Positions 27,403 through 37,553 of a DNA stretch of 64,000 nucleotides are shown here, in pieces. The notes under the pieces were generated by a model. The model did not search any database, was not told the DNA's origin, and saw only the letters and a program-made list of their open reading frames with translations. Within the stretch, counting starts at the first letter, position 1. Every line of letters begins with the position of its first letter. This stretch comes from Corynebacterium incognita (lineage in GTDB: Bacteria > Actinomycetota > Actinomycetes > Mycobacteriales > Mycobacteriaceae). The position numbers and the translations under genes were made by a program. Where the stretch lies: the NCBI RefSeq assembly GCF_014217255.1, contig NZ_CP059404.1, positions 372,001-436,000 of the forward strand. Reading direction: 5' to 3'.

Positions 27403-27801
27403 CTAGTTCATTCGGCGGAATTTCTCCATCTGGCGGCGCTCCTTTTTCGTGGGCCGCCCGGCCCCGCGGTCGCGCTGGCCCCACACGGGGATGAGCTCCC
27501 GCGGCGGCGGGGGCGGCGCGTGGTCGCGATAGCACGTGCGCGCCACCGGTGCGCCCACCCGCTTGCGCACAGTGGCCAGCACCTCGAAGTCATGCTCGTG
27601 GTGGTTCTTCCACACCCGCACCCGGTCGCCAGGAACGACCTGTTGCGAGGGCTTCACCGATTCCCCATTGAGCTTGACGTGCCCCGCCTTGACCGCGTCC
27701 GCGGCGTCGTTGCGGGTCTTGTAAATGCGCACGGCCCACACCCAGGCGTCAATGCGGACGGGACGCCCGTCGGGCTGCGGGCCGGAACCTGCACCTGCCA
27801 T
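27403..27801 (-). CDS. S4-domain RNA-binding protein (Hsp15/RqcP-like)
   Basis: 132-aa basic protein with an S4 domain at residues about 14-65: VRIDAWVWAVRIYKTRNDAA, AGHVKLNGE and VVPGDRVRVWK. A proline run (HAPPPPPPREL) and a basic tail (RPTKKERRQMEKFRRMN) follow, as in bacterial Hsp15 homologues that bind ribosomal 50S subunits carrying stalled nascent chains. Its stop lies 9 bp from the convergent stop of the alarmone synthetase gene. Confidence 0.88.
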   Translation of the reverse strand: MAGAGSGPQPDGRPVRIDAWVWAVRIYKTRNDAADAVKAGHVKLNGESVKPSQQVVPGDRVRVWKNHHEHDFEVLATVRKRVGAPVARTCYRDHAPPPPPRELIPVWGQRDRGAGRPTKKERRQMEKFRRMN

Positions 27802-27809
27802 AAATTTAA

Positions 27810-28046
27810 CTAGTACTCGTCCTTGTGGTTAACGATCTGCTGCACCTTCATGTAGTTGTAACCGCCGCCGGCCACCGCCACCACGAGGCCGATGATGAGG
27901 TAGAGCGCGAAGCCCTCCAACAACAGGCCCGCCGCCAGGCCACCCAGTACGCCACCGGCGGTCCAGACCACGGCGTTGCGGGAATACGTGCGCACCTGCT
28001 GTTTGCGCACCTCGATAGGGTTATTGGGGCGTCGTTGCATGCTCAT
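27810..28046 (-). CDS. Small membrane protein
   Basis: 78-aa protein with a basic N-terminus (RRPNNPIEVRKQQVRTYSR) and two hydrophobic helices joined by a short turn (AVVWTAGGVLGGLAAGLLLE, then FALYLIIGLVVAVAGGGYNY), followed by a polar tail ending VNHKDEY. It lies 5 nt after the YigZ-family gene and 8 nt before the S4 gene, so all three form one transcription unit. No family recognised. Confidence 0.7.
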   Translation of the reverse strand: MSMQRRPNNPIEVRKQQVRTYSRNAVVWTAGGVLGGLAAGLLLEGFALYLIIGLVVAVAGGGYNYMKVQQIVNHKDEY

Positions 28047-28051
28047 GGGGA

Positions 28052-28702
28052 TTATTGTAGTTTATCGCTTTCGATCCAGGACTCCCCCGCGCGGCGGGCT
28101 TCCACTCGCCCCTGGGTCAGCGCAGCAAGAGTGTCCTTGAGCTTGTCGACGCCCCCTGGGGCCACTGCCACCGTCAGTGTCACGGCCGCCGCGTAGGCGG
28201 TATCCACTACCACGACCCCGCGGTTGCGCAGTTCCGCCTCCACCTTTCCCGCCTCCGCGTGCGGGACCTCGACGGCGTATAGCTCCCTGAGGCTGCGGGT
28301 GACCGGAACGATGGTGTCGAGCACGCCCGAGGTCGCGCCCGAATACGCATGCACGAGCCCGCCGGCACCCAACTTGACGCCGCCGAAATAGCGGACGACC
28401 ACCACCACGACGTCGGAAAGCCCCGAACCTTTCACGACGTCCAGCATGGGTTTGCCCGCCGTACCGGAAGGTTCACCATCATCTGAGGAGCGCTCCACGG
28501 GGTTCGACCCGGGCACCTGAAAGTAGTATGCCGAGCAATGATGACGCGCGTCCGGATAGCCCGCCCGCATCTCGTCGATGAAGGCGCGCGCCTGCCCCTC
28601 ATCGTGAGCCCGGCGCGCCAGGGCGATAAACCGCGAGCGCTTGATCTCTTCCTCGTACATGAAGGTGCGGCCCGCGGGCGGCAACTGGTAACTATCAGGC
28701 AT
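28052..28702 (-). CDS. YigZ/IMPACT (UPF0029) family protein
   Basis: 216-aa protein of the YigZ group. The conserved N-terminal domain shows KRSRFIALARRA, HHCSAYYF, RSSDDGEPSGTAGKPML and VVVVRYFGGVKLGAGGLVHA, the family hallmark. The C-terminal DUF1949-type ferredoxin-like domain follows (VEVPHAEAGKVEAELRNRG). Bacterial members have no firm biochemical function; eukaryotic IMPACT modulates Gcn2 signalling. It heads a three-gene minus-strand unit. Confidence 0.92.
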   Translation of the reverse strand: MPDSYQLPPAGRTFMYEEEIKRSRFIALARRAHDEGQARAFIDEMRAGYPDARHHCSAYYFQVPGSNPVERSSDDGEPSGTAGKPMLDVVKGSGLSDVVVVVVRYFGGVKLGAGGLVHAYSGATSGVLDTIVPVTRSLRELYAVEVPHAEAGKVEAELRNRGVVVVDTAYAAAVTLTVAVAPGGVDKLKDTLAALTQGRVEARRAGESWIESDKLQ

Positions 28703-28732
28703 AACGCCGCTTAACCTTACCGGATGCGGGAT

Positions 28733-30049
28733 TTAGGCCACGAGGTACTGGTACTCCGGGGTTCCTGGACGCAGGCGCTGGGTGGCGATGGCGGAACCTG
28801 CCATGCGATCGAGCAGCGGGGCGAGGTCACTGGCCGTGCCAAGCTCGATGCCCACCAATGCGGTTCCCGTCTCCCGGTTGTTGCGCTTGAGATACTCGAA
28901 CAGCGTGATGTCATCATCGGGACCCAGGATGTCCTCGACGAAGTGGCGCAGCTGCCCAGGTTCCTGCGGGAAGTCCACGAGGAAGTAGTGTTTGAGGCCG
29001 CGGTGTACCAGGGAGCGCTCCATGATTTCGGCGTAGCGCAGGACGTCATTGTTGCCGCCGGAGATGACACACACGACCACGGAACCGGGCGCCGCATCCA
29101 GGTGCGCGAGACCGGCCACGGACAGCGCCCCGGCGGGCTCGGTGATGATGCCTTCGTTTTGATAGAGGTCCAGCAGCGCAGTACACACCGCACCCTCGGA
29201 GATGACTTTAGTGGACAGCATGGCGGGGTTGCGGCGTTTGAGCTCGGAGAGGATCTCAAAGGGCAATGCACCGATCGTGCCTACGGCGGCACCGTCGACG
29301 AAGGGGTCCACGGCGTCGAGGGCCACCGGCTCGCCGGCGGCGAAGGCCGCGCTGAGCGATGCCGCCCCCGCGGGTTCGACGCCGAGCAACCGCGTCGCGG
29401 GCGAGACCTCGGCGAAATATGAGGCGATCCCGGAGAGCAGTCCCCCACCGCCGACGGGCACCACCACGTGCTCCACCGCGAGGTTGTGCGCCTGGATGTG
29501 GGAATAGATTTCGGCGCCAACGGTGCCCTGGCCAGTGACGGTGTCGGGGGCGTCGAAAGGCTCGATGAACGTCGCGCCGGTGCGGGTGGCTTCTTCATGG
29601 GCGGCGCGGGCGGCGTCATCGAAGTTGGAGCCGGTCACGACGAGCTCGATGGCGTTGCGGCCGTGGGCACGGATCCGGTCGCGCTTTTGTTTCGGCGTAG
29701 GGCCGGGCACGAAGATCTTGCCGCGGATCCCCATGGTGTTGCAGGCATAGGCCACGCCTTGGGCGTGGTTGCCGGCCGACGCCGTGACGATGCCCGCAGC
29801 CTTGGCCTCTTCGCTGAGGTTGCCGATGGAATACAGTGCGCCGCGGATTTTGTAGCTGCGGACGTCGTGAAGATCCTCGCGCTTGAGGTAGACCTTGTAC
29901 CCGGTTTCGGCGGACAGGCGCGGGCTGTAGTGCAGCCGAGTCGGCGTAATCTCCGCAGCGATAGCCTCCTGCGCGTGCTCGATGGCGGCGGCAGTGATGG
30001 TGGTATCGCTCGGGGACAATGCTTCATTCTCGGTTGCTGAGGTGTTCAT
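28733..30049 (-). CDS. ilvA: Threonine dehydratase (biosynthetic)
   Basis: 438-aa PLP enzyme deaminating threonine to 2-oxobutyrate, the first committed step to isoleucine. The PLP-lysine motif VRSYKIRGALYSIGNL, SAGNHAQGVAYAC, and the phosphate-binding VPVGGGGLLSGIA are intact. The C-terminal regulatory ACT-like domain (YFLVDFPQEPGQLRHFVEDI) is single, matching the 436-aa C. glutamicum enzyme. The chosen ATG follows TAAACT (30057-30062) by 7 nt, so the transcript is likely leaderless; the open frame continues 23 codons further without a ribosome-binding site. Confidence 0.95.
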   Translation of the reverse strand: MNTSATENEALSPSDTTITAAAIEHAQEAIAAEITPTRLHYSPRLSAETGYKVYLKREDLHDVRSYKIRGALYSIGNLSEEAKAAGIVTASAGNHAQGVAYACNTMGIRGKIFVPGPTPKQKRDRIRAHGRNAIELVVTGSNFDDAARAAHEEATRTGATFIEPFDAPDTVTGQGTVGAEIYSHIQAHNLAVEHVVVPVGGGGLLSGIASYFAEVSPATRLLGVEPAGAASLSAAFAAGEPVALDAVDPFVDGAAVGTIGALPFEILSELKRRNPAMLSTKVISEGAVCTALLDLYQNEGIITEPAGALSVAGLAHLDAAPGSVVVCVISGGNNDVLRYAEIMERSLVHRGLKHYFLVDFPQEPGQLRHFVEDILGPDDDITLFEYLKRNNRETGTALVGIELGTASDLAPLLDRMAGSAIATQRLRPGTPEYQYLVA

Positions 30050-30262
30050 TAGGCTGAGTTTACTCCACAGCACCCCCATTTCCCACAGTGTGCGCAAAAT
30101 TCCCACATTGCGGGACATGGAACAACGCTAACCTTCACCAAGAATTAACCAGCTAGAAACCTGGCGGACACGCGGCCGCCACCGACTTCTCATTTTGGTT
30201 CGCCAAGCTGTTCAAAGCTCTCATGCTTGCTTAAAGAAAACTTCTCAACCAAGGAGAACACT

Positions 30263-32236
30263 GTGCGTATTCGCAACCGCGCTCTTGCCCTGTGCGTGGC
30301 GGCTTCCACTGCCGCCGTCGGCCTCGCCCCCGTCGCTACCGCCCAGGAGGGCGACTTCAACGGGATTGTCGCCAACCCCATCATTCACTCCGCGCCAGAC
30401 GCCTCCCTGGAAATGAAGCCCGTCGGTGTCCACATGTCCGGAATCTTCGGCGATGACTCCGCCGCCGAGATCGTGGCCTTTCACGCCGATTCCAAGCGCA
30501 TTCTCACTGTGAACGCCGCTAACGGCCGCATCGACATCATCGACGCCACCGACCCGGCCAACCTCAAGCCGGCCGGCACCATCGAGGCCGGCGGCGACCA
30601 GGAAATCAACTCCGTGGCCGTGCGCGAGGACGGTCTGGCCGTTGCCGCCGTGCAGCAGGACGACAAGACTGCCGCGGGCGAAGCCCTGTTCTTCAACGCC
30701 GCCACCGGCGAGGAACTGGGCCGCGTCACCGTCGGTTCCCTGCCGGACATGGTGACCATCACCGAGGACGGCAAGTACGCCCTCATCGCCAACGAAGGCG
30801 AGCCGGCCAACGAGCTCGATGCCGCCACCAAGGACTACACCGTGGACCCGGAGGGTTCCGTCGCCGTCATCGCCCTGCCTGACGACGTCGCCGCGGCGTC
30901 CCAGGCTGACACCAAGATCGCCGACTTCAAGGCTTTCGACGCCCCGGGCGCACTGCCCGAGGGCGTGCGAGTCTTCGGCCCGGAGGGCTCCAAGAACCTG
31001 CCGTCGCAGGACTTCGAGCCGGAGTACATCGCTACCCGCGACGGCAAGGCGTACGCCACCCTCCAGGAAAACAACGCCATCGCGGTCATCGACATCGCTT
31101 CCGCGACCGTGGAGAAGATCCTGCCCGCCCACGTCATCGACCACAACGAGGTGCCGCTGGATCCGTCCAACAAGGACGACAAGGCAGAACTGCGCACCGC
31201 ACCGGTCAAGGGCTTGTCCATGCCGGACTCCATCGCAGCCTACGAGGCTAACGGCTCCACCTACCTGGTTACCGCCAACGAAGGCGACGCCCGCGAGTGG
31301 GGGGACGAGGACTCTGAGGCCGGCATCTATGCCGAGGAGATCAACCTGGGTGATATGGGCGAGGACGGCGTCGCGCCCCTGTGTGAGGACCTGGCTGCCA
31401 CGATTGAGAAGGACGGTTTGGACGACAAGACCGCACTGGGCAAGCTGAAGCTCACCCGCGCCTCCGGCCTAAGCGAGGACGGCTCCTGCTACGAGGAGCT
31501 CTACTCCTTCGGCGGCCGCGGCTTCACCATCTACGATGCCGAGGGCAACGTGGTGTTCAACTCCGGCGCCGAGCTGGAGCAGATCACCAAGGAGCTCGCT
31601 GATGGAGGCAAGCTGAACTTCAACGCCTCCAACGACAGCAACGAGACAGATGACCGCTCCGACAACAAAGGCCCGGAGCCGGAAGCCCTGACCGTGGGCC
31701 AGGTGGGCGACCGCACCTACGCCTTCGTCGGCGCTGAGCGCGTGGGCGGCGTCTTCGTCTACGACATCACCGACCCGGCGGCAGCGAAGTTTGTCACCTA
31801 CGTCAACAACCGCGACTTCTCCCAGGAGGTCGAGGACGTGGACTACGAGCAGGCAAAACATGCCGGCGACCTGGGCCCGGAAGGCCTGAAGTTCATCCAC
31901 AAAGACGACTCCCCGAACGGCGAGTACCTGCTGGTGGCCGGCAATGAGGTCTCCGGCACCACCACCGTCTTTGAGATCACCAACCTGCTCCCGGAGCCCG
32001 CGGATGATTCCTCCGACGGTTCCTCTGGTTCTTCTGGCTCCTCTGATTCCTCCGACGGTTCCTCGTCCTCCAACGGCGGTTCCTCGGTGGGCGGCTTCTT
32101 CGCCATGCTGCTGGCTGTCGTCGGCCTGGCAGCCGGTGTCGGCGCCGTGGCGAACATGAACCCGGACTTCCTCAAGCCCTACCTGGCGATGCTTCCGAAG
32201 GACATTCGCAAGCAGGTTGAGGAGCGTCTCTTCTAG
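30263..32236 (+). CDS. Secreted choice-of-anchor I beta-propeller protein
   Basis: 657-aa exported protein. Signal peptide with cleavage after PVATAQ; body (about 30-600) is a YVTN/beta-propeller-like choice-of-anchor I domain: AEIVAFHADSKRILTVNAAN, LIANEGEPAN, VTANEGDAREWGDED and GPEGLKFI. A Ser/Gly/Asp linker (SSDGSSGSSGSS) leads to one membrane helix (GGFFAMLLAVVGLAAGVGAV) and a C-terminal PYLAMLPKDIRKQVEERLF. Some homologues are annotated as alkaline-phosphatase-like, but I see no catalytic residues for that. GTG 30263 has AAGGAG 6 nt upstream. A terminator follows at 32248. Confidence 0.8.
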   Translation: MRIRNRALALCVAASTAAVGLAPVATAQEGDFNGIVANPIIHSAPDASLEMKPVGVHMSGIFGDDSAAEIVAFHADSKRILTVNAANGRIDIIDATDPANLKPAGTIEAGGDQEINSVAVREDGLAVAAVQQDDKTAAGEALFFNAATGEELGRVTVGSLPDMVTITEDGKYALIANEGEPANELDAATKDYTVDPEGSVAVIALPDDVAAASQADTKIADFKAFDAPGALPEGVRVFGPEGSKNLPSQDFEPEYIATRDGKAYATLQENNAIAVIDIASATVEKILPAHVIDHNEVPLDPSNKDDKAELRTAPVKGLSMPDSIAAYEANGSTYLVTANEGDAREWGDEDSEAGIYAEEINLGDMGEDGVAPLCEDLAATIEKDGLDDKTALGKLKLTRASGLSEDGSCYEELYSFGGRGFTIYDAEGNVVFNSGAELEQITKELADGGKLNFNASNDSNETDDRSDNKGPEPEALTVGQVGDRTYAFVGAERVGGVFVYDITDPAAAKFVTYVNNRDFSQEVEDVDYEQAKHAGDLGPEGLKFIHKDDSPNGEYLLVAGNEVSGTTTVFEITNLLPEPADDSSDGSSGSSGSSDSSDGSSSSNGGSSVGGFFAMLLAVVGLAAGVGAVANMNPDFLKPYLAMLPKDIRKQVEERLF

Positions 32237-32247
32237 GCTGTGGCCCG

Positions 32248-32280
32248 CGCCGCGGGGGCACCCCGCCGCGGCATCTTTTT
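32248..32280 (+). terminator. Rho-independent terminator after the choice-of-anchor I gene
   Basis: GCCGCGGGGG pairs with CCCCGCCGCGGC (one bulged G) and is followed by ATCTTTTTCTT. It lies 12 bp after the stop codon. Confidence 0.75.
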
Positions 32281-32367
32281 CTTCGAAGGGGTTTCGCATC
32301 CCACCCCCACCTGCTAAGTTTCATTAACTGTATACAGCCCACGCCAATTTCAAGGAGTTCTTCAACT

Positions 32368-32724
32368 ATGCGTCGTCGCCTTCCTCTCGCCCTCGTAGCC
32401 GCCACCGCTACCGTCACTGGCTTGGTCACCCCGGTTGCTGCCAACGCCGTTGATCTGTCCAGCGGCTCGTCTAAGACCACCACCGCAACCCCTACGACCA
32501 CTGCTCCCGCGGATCCTGCTGAAGAGGAAGAAAAGGAAGATGAGCACTGGAACGACAAGCTTCCGGATCACCTGAAGTCTTCCCAGAGCACCGTCGACGG
32601 CATTGATATTGCGGGCGCCGTGCTGGCTGCCGTGGCCGCACTGATGCAGGTAGCTGTCATCGCGGTCAAGGCTTTCCCACCGCTGCAGAAGATGCTGAAG
32701 AACGCTCTGGGCGGCCGCCGATAG
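32368..32724 (+). CDS. Small exported membrane-anchored protein
   Basis: 118-aa protein: signal peptide (MRRRLPLALVAATATVTGLV, cleavage near ANA|VD), a Thr/Pro/Glu-rich extracytoplasmic stretch with a charged TAPADPAEEEEKEDEHWND segment, then one hydrophobic helix (AGAVLAAVAALMQVAVIAVK) and a basic tail (LQKMLKNALGGRR). The layout, exported body, single helix, amphipathic basic end, mirrors the end of the choice-of-anchor I protein just upstream. AAGGAG lies before the ATG. No family recognised. A strong terminator follows at 32769. Confidence 0.7.
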   Translation: MRRRLPLALVAATATVTGLVTPVAANAVDLSSGSSKTTTATPTTTAPADPAEEEEKEDEHWNDKLPDHLKSSQSTVDGIDIAGAVLAAVAALMQVAVIAVKAFPPLQKMLKNALGGRR

Positions 32725-32768
32725 GTAGCCTGGCGCGTGAAGTCCCGTCACGCCTTGCTTGATTACTG

Positions 32769-32802
32769 AAGGTGCCCCACTCCGCATGGAGTGGGGCACC
32801 TT
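32769..32802. terminator. Strong hairpin terminator
   Basis: Perfect 15-bp stem AAGGTGCCCCACTCC / GGAGTGGGGCACCTT with a GCAT loop, followed by TTAGTTTTC on the plus strand. It ends the small exported protein gene and can also work for the convergent dnaE transcript. Confidence 0.88.
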
Positions 32803-32959
32803 TAGTTTTCACGACGTTGGAGAGTGCGCGAAGCCAGAGGTGCGGTTCGCTTCCCCAACTTTGACGCATGTGGCCCGAAAACTCACCGCCGCTCAGGCAA
32901 ACGCGTGAGAAATGGGGCCGGGCTGAATTGGGCGGGGCTGTAAGCACCCGCGCCCGTTC

Positions 32960-35900
32960 CTAGCCGAGAATGCCCGGCCCCATGTTCGCCTTGAGGTCGC
33001 CCATGAGGCTGCTGGAGCGATTGACGCGGAGGTGATCGCCCAAGATCATGGTCGTGGACTCGTCACCGTTGACCAGGTTGAGGTACACGTCGGACTCCCC
33101 CTTGTTGCTCACCAGGACCTTCTTGAGCTTCGCCAGATTCTCCATCGTGCACTGCTCGGTGCGCATGGTCAGGCGCAGCGGCAGACCGGCGCCGTTGCCC
33201 GGCCCCAGCTCCGGCACGCGGATGTCGTGGCAGAACAGCGAGGTGCGGTCCTCCTTGATGCGGACAGTGGCCTTAGCCAGGATGATGTTGTCTTCCACGA
33301 TCTGTGGCGCCACCAACGAATACACCTGGTTGAATACCAGCAGGTCCACCTGCGCACCATGGTGATCCTCAATGGTCACGATGGCCCACGGCGAGCCGTC
33401 CCTCTTGGAGTAGCGGCGGTCCACCGATGCGATGATGCCGCCGATGACAATCTCCGCGCCGTGCCGCAGCTCGCCCGAGAGCACGCGGGTCAGTGGCGTG
33501 TCCGTCTGCGCGTCGAGGGCGTCCTCGAAGCCGTCCAGTGGGTGCCCCGAGACGTACAGGCCAAGCATTTCGCGCTCCAGGGCCAGCTCGTGTTTGCGGT
33601 CCCACTTCTCGTCCGGGATGTCCAGGCTGAACACCGGGGTAGCTTCCTCGTCGTCTTCCCCGCCGCCGAAGCCGGCGAACAGATCGAATTGTCCTTTGTC
33701 GGCGGCCTTCTTCGTGGTCAGGACGGAATCCACAGCGTCTTCCTGGATAAGCATGAGGCCCTTGCGCGGGTGGCCGAACGAGTCAAAGGCACCGGCCTTG
33801 ATGAGCGATTCCGTCACGCGCTTCGAGCACGCCGCGAGCTCAATCTTGTCCAGGTAGTCACCGAACGAGGTGAACCTTCCCTTGTCCTTGCGGGCGCGTT
33901 CAATGGATTCCACCACGTCCACGCCCACGTTGCGCACCGCGCCCATGCCGAATCTAATGTCTTCGCCTACCGCCTGGAAGTCCGCGGAGGATTCGTTGAC
34001 GTCCGGCGGCAGCACCTTGATGCCTAGGTGGCGGCAGTCTGCAAGGTAAATGGCGGACTTGTCCTTCTTGTCGCCCACCGAGGTCAACAGCGCCGCCATG
34101 TACTCCGGAGCGAAGTAGGCCTTGAGGTACGCGGTCCAGAAGGACACCAGTCCGTAACCCGCGGCGTGGGACTTGTTGAACGCGTAGGACGCGAAGGGCT
34201 CAATGGTGCCCCAGAGGGCGTCGACTGCGGACTTGGAATAGCCGTTGTCGAACATGCCCTTGGAGAACTTCTCGTACTGCTGTGCCAGCACCTCAGGCTT
34301 CTTCTTACCCATCGCCTTACGGAAGCCATCAGCCTCACCGGCGGTGTAGTTGGCCACCTTCTGCGAGATACGCATGATCTGCTCCTGGTACACGATGAGG
34401 CCGTAGGTCTCCTCCAGGATTTCCTTGAGCGGTTCCTCCAGCTCCGGGTGGATCGGCGTGATCTCCTTGCGGCCGTTCTTGCGGTCCGCGTAGTCCCAGT
34501 GGGCGTTCACACCCATCGGACCCGGGCGGTACAGTGCGAGCGATGCAACAATGTCCTTGAAGCCCGTGGGCTTCATGCGCTTGAGCAGCTCCTGCATGCC
34601 GCCAGAGTCCAGCTGGAACACGCCGAGCGTTTCGCCACGGGACAGGAGATCGTAGACCTTGGACACCCGCGGGTCGTCGGCATGCAGTTCCTCGAGGTTA
34701 ATCTCCTCGCCACGGTTCTTCTTGATATTCGCCAGCGCGTCGCCGATCACGGTGAGGTTGCGCAGGCCCAGGAAGTCCATCTTCAGCAGACCGATGGCTT
34801 CGCAGGCGGGGTAATCCCAGCCGGTGATGTACGCGCCGTCGGCAGGCCGCTTCCACATGGGGATGTGGTCCATGAGGCGCACCGACGCCATGATGACCGC
34901 ACAGGCGTGCACGCCCGCCTGGCGTACCACGCCCTCAAGACCGCGCGCGGTCTCGTAAATCTTCCGCACGTCCGGGTCCGTTTCAATCATGGTGCGGACC
35001 TCGGTCGCTTCGTCATAGCGCTCGTGCTCCGGGTCAGTAATGCCCTTGAGCGGGATGTCCTTGGCCATGATCGCCGGGGGCAGCGCGCCGTTGATGCGGT
35101 CGGCCATCTGGAAGCCCGGCTGGCCAAAATGCACCTTGGCGGAGTCCTTGATGGCTTGCTTGGTCTTCACCGTGCCGAAGGTGATCACCTGGGCCACTTT
35201 GTCCTCGCCCCAGCGCTCAGCGGCGTAATCGATCATTTCGCCGCGGCGACGGTCGTCGAAGTCGATATCGATATCGGGTGCGGACGGGCGCTCCGGGTTG
35301 AGGAAGCGCTCGAAGAGTAGGCCGTGCTCGATCGGGTCAATATTTGTAATGGTTAACGCGTATGCAACCAAGGCGCCCGCTGCGGAACCACGGCCAGGAC
35401 CTACCCAGATACCCACTGAGCGCGCATACTTGATGAGCTCAGCAACGATAAGAAAGTAAGACGGGTAGCCTTTCATATCGATGACCGAAATTTCATATTC
35501 CGCGCGGTCTATATACTCTTGCGGCACCTCTTGACCAGGGAAACGGTCCTCGAGACCCTTCATCACTTCATGGGTAAGCCATGTAGTTGGGGTGTAGCCC
35601 TCCGGCACGTCCGCAATCGGCATGCGGTCGTGGGTATGTTCTTCCCAAATCTCGCCGTAGTCCTGCACGCGCTCTGCAATCCAGAGGGTGTTATCGCAGC
35701 CATCAGGGATGGTCTCATCCCAAATCTCGCGCATTTGCTGCGCAGATTTAATGTAGTAACCCGAGCCGCCGAATTTAAACCGATCAGGGTCCATGAACGT
35801 TTTTCCGGTTTGCACGCAGAGCATTGCCTCGTGCGCGGGTGCTTGGGATTCGAGCACGTAATGGCAATCGTTGGTCACTAGCGGTGGCAGATCTAATTTG

Positions 35901-36535
35901 CGTCCGATTTCCAACAGGCCATCACGGGTGCGCTTTTCGATATCTAACCCGTGGTCCATAAGTTCGAGGAAGAAGTTGTCTTTGCCGTAGATGTCCTGCC
36001 ACATCGCGGCTGCTTCTAAGGCTTCATCGAACTGGCCTAGGCGCAATCGGGTTTGCACGTCCCCGGATGGGCAACCCGTGGTAGCAATAATTCCCTCTGC
36101 GTGCTCTGCGATAAGTTCTGCATCCATGCGCGGCCATTTACCCAGCTGGCCTTCGTAAGAAGCTAATGACGACAGCTTGAATAGATTGCGCAAACCTGTG
36201 GCATTTTCCGCAATCATGGTCTGGTGCAGGTACGCACCAGATGCGGAGACGTCGTCGCGCTTTTGGTCCGGATTACCCCAGAGCACGCGCTTTTTATTAA
36301 ATCGCGATTCCGGCGCCAGGTAGGCCTCGATACCGATGATGGGCTTGATGCCCGCGCCAGTCATGCGGCGGTAGAAAGCATCCGAACCGTACATGTTGCC
36401 GTGGTCCGTCATGCCCACCGCTGGCATCCCTTGCCGGTTGACCTCATCCGCCAACATATCCACCTTGGCCATGCCGTCCAGCATGGAAAATTCCGTGTGA
36501 TTATGCAGATGAACGAACGAGGATTTCTTTGCCAT
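32960..36535 (-). CDS. dnaE: DNA polymerase III alpha subunit
   Basis: 1191-aa replicative polymerase, the usual length of actinobacterial DnaE1. The N-terminal PHP domain is complete ([25 protein letters not shown]); in actinobacteria this domain provides proofreading. Polymerase catalytic acids are in [17 protein letters not shown]; the fingers region contains [14 protein letters not shown]; the tandem HhH, OB-fold ([18 protein letters not shown]) and C-terminal tau-binding parts follow. Codon use toward the 5' end (35.3-36.5 kb) is visibly less GC-biased than the 3' two thirds, but the sequence shows no break. Confidence 0.97.
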   Translation of the reverse strand: MAKKSSFVHLHNHTEFSMLDGMAKVDMLADEVNRQGMPAVGMTDHGNMYGSDAFYRRMTGAGIKPIIGIEAYLAPESRFNKKRVLWGNPDQKRDDVSASGAYLHQTMIAENATGLRNLFKLSSLASYEGQLGKWPRMDAELIAEHAEGIIATTGCPSGDVQTRLRLGQFDEALEAAAMWQDIYGKDNFFLELMDHGLDIEKRTRDGLLEIGRKLDLPPLVTNDCHYVLESQAPAHEAMLCVQTGKTFMDPDRFKFGGSGYYIKSAQQMREIWDETIPDGCDNTLWIAERVQDYGEIWEEHTHDRMPIADVPEGYTPTTWLTHEVMKGLEDRFPGQEVPQEYIDRAEYEISVIDMKGYPSYFLIVAELIKYARSVGIWVGPGRGSAAGALVAYALTITNIDPIEHGLLFERFLNPERPSAPDIDIDFDDRRRGEMIDYAAERWGEDKVAQVITFGTVKTKQAIKDSAKVHFGQPGFQMADRINGALPPAIMAKDIPLKGITDPEHERYDEATEVRTMIETDPDVRKIYETARGLEGVVRQAGVHACAVIMASVRLMDHIPMWKRPADGAYITGWDYPACEAIGLLKMDFLGLRNLTVIGDALANIKKNRGEEINLEELHADDPRVSKVYDLLSRGETLGVFQLDSGGMQELLKRMKPTGFKDIVASLALYRPGPMGVNAHWDYADRKNGRKEITPIHPELEEPLKEILEETYGLIVYQEQIMRISQKVANYTAGEADGFRKAMGKKKPEVLAQQYEKFSKGMFDNGYSKSAVDALWGTIEPFASYAFNKSHAAGYGLVSFWTAYLKAYFAPEYMAALLTSVGDKKDKSAIYLADCRHLGIKVLPPDVNESSADFQAVGEDIRFGMGAVRNVGVDVVESIERARKDKGRFTSFGDYLDKIELAACSKRVTESLIKAGAFDSFGHPRKGLMLIQEDAVDSVLTTKKAADKGQFDLFAGFGGGEDDEEATPVFSLDIPDEKWDRKHELALEREMLGLYVSGHPLDGFEDALDAQTDTPLTRVLSGELRHGAEIVIGGIIASVDRRYSKRDGSPWAIVTIEDHHGAQVDLLVFNQVYSLVAPQIVEDNIILAKATVRIKEDRTSLFCHDIRVPELGPGNGAGLPLRLTMRTEQCTMENLAKLKKVLVSNKGESDVYLNLVNGDESTTMILGDHLRVNRSSSLMGDLKANMGPGILG

Positions 36536-36665
36536 GCGGCTTATCCTACAGTCCCTGGCAAGTCAGTCCCCGGGCCCTCATTCAGGCCTCAAAAGACCCC
36601 AATCGAAAAACCCAAGGTGGATATTTTTCACCCGCGCGTTACCTCGATGAACTAAAGTGCCAGTC

Positions 36666-37553
36666 ATGTTTTACGCGGTTGCTGCCTACCTCATGTGGGG
36701 GCTCTTTCCTGCCTTCTTCCCACTGTTGAAACCGGCGGATCCGCTTGAGATCCTCGCCCACCGCATCGTCTGGACCGCCGTGATGGTGACGGCGCTGTTG
36801 GTAGTTACCGGGGACTGGCGCAAGCTCAAAGCGCTGAGTCTGCGCACCTGGGCCCTGTTGGCGGTAGCCGGTGCGGTGATCACCGTTAACTGGGGAACTT
36901 ACGTGCTCGCGGTGAACTCTGGGCATGTGGCTGACGCCGCGCTGGGCTATTTCATCAATCCGCTGGTCTCCATTGCTCTGGGCATTGTCATTTTACGCGA
37001 GACGCTTCCCCGGCAGCAGATCGTCGCCGTGCTGGTGGCCACCGTGGCGGTGGTGTGGATGTCCATCATGACCGGGCAGGCGCCGTATATCTCCCTGGCG
37101 CTGGCTTTCTCCTTCGGCATTTACGGACTCATCAAGAAACAGGTGGATGTTTCCTCGCAGGTGGGCGTGGCCGCGGAAACGCTGGCCATCACCCCTTTCG
37201 CCTTGGGTTACATCGCGTACCTGGAAGCCCAGGGCACGTCGACCGCGTTCTCCGAAGGTCCTGGCCATTTCGGTTTGTTGGTGGTCTCCGGCGTGATTAC
37301 CGCCCTGCCTCTGCTGTGCTTCTCCCGCGGCGCCCGCGAGCTGAACCTGTCCACGATTGGCATGCTGCAGTACATCGCGCCCACGTTGCAGATGCTGTGG
37401 GCGGTCCTGGTCAATAACGAACACATCTCCACCGAGCGGTGGATCGGTTTCGCGCTCATTTGGCTCGCGGTGGCCATCTACCTGTCCAGCCTCATGCGTG
37501 AACGGCGACGTGGCCCCACACTGCGTCGGGTGGGGCCAGCTCCAGAGTCTTAA
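36666..37553 (+). CDS. rarD: EamA-family permease, RarD type
   Basis: 295-aa ten-helix drug/metabolite transporter. RarD features are clear: FYAVAAYLMWGLFPAFFPLL at the start, EILAHRIVWTAVM, NWGTYVLAVNSGHVADAALG, GYFINPLVSIALG and the late GMLQYIAPTLQML. RarD members confer chloramphenicol tolerance in some bacteria; physiological substrates are unknown. ATG 36666 lies 7 nt after TAAAGT (36653-36658), so it is leaderless and the GTG three codons upstream is inside the promoter. Its 3' end overlaps the convergent gene by 62 bp. Confidence 0.9.
   Translation: MFYAVAAYLMWGLFPAFFPLLKPADPLEILAHRIVWTAVMVTALLVVTGDWRKLKALSLRTWALLAVAGAVITVNWGTYVLAVNSGHVADAALGYFINPLVSIALGIVILRETLPRQQIVAVLVATVAVVWMSIMTGQAPYISLALAFSFGIYGLIKKQVDVSSQVGVAAETLAITPFALGYIAYLEAQGTSTAFSEGPGHFGLLVVSGVITALPLLCFSRGARELNLSTIGMLQYIAPTLQMLWAVLVNNEHISTERWIGFALIWLAVAIYLSSLMRERRRGPTLRRVGPAPES

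Noticed and set aside
30133..30150. CTTCACC/ATTAACC pair upstream of the choice-of-anchor I gene as a PHO box
   Set aside because: The two units have an 11-bp period but lie over 110 bp from the start codon with no convincing promoter beside them, so the match may be chance.
34028..35320. 430-aa open frame on the plus strand
   Set aside because: Antisense of dnaE with shadow-frame composition.
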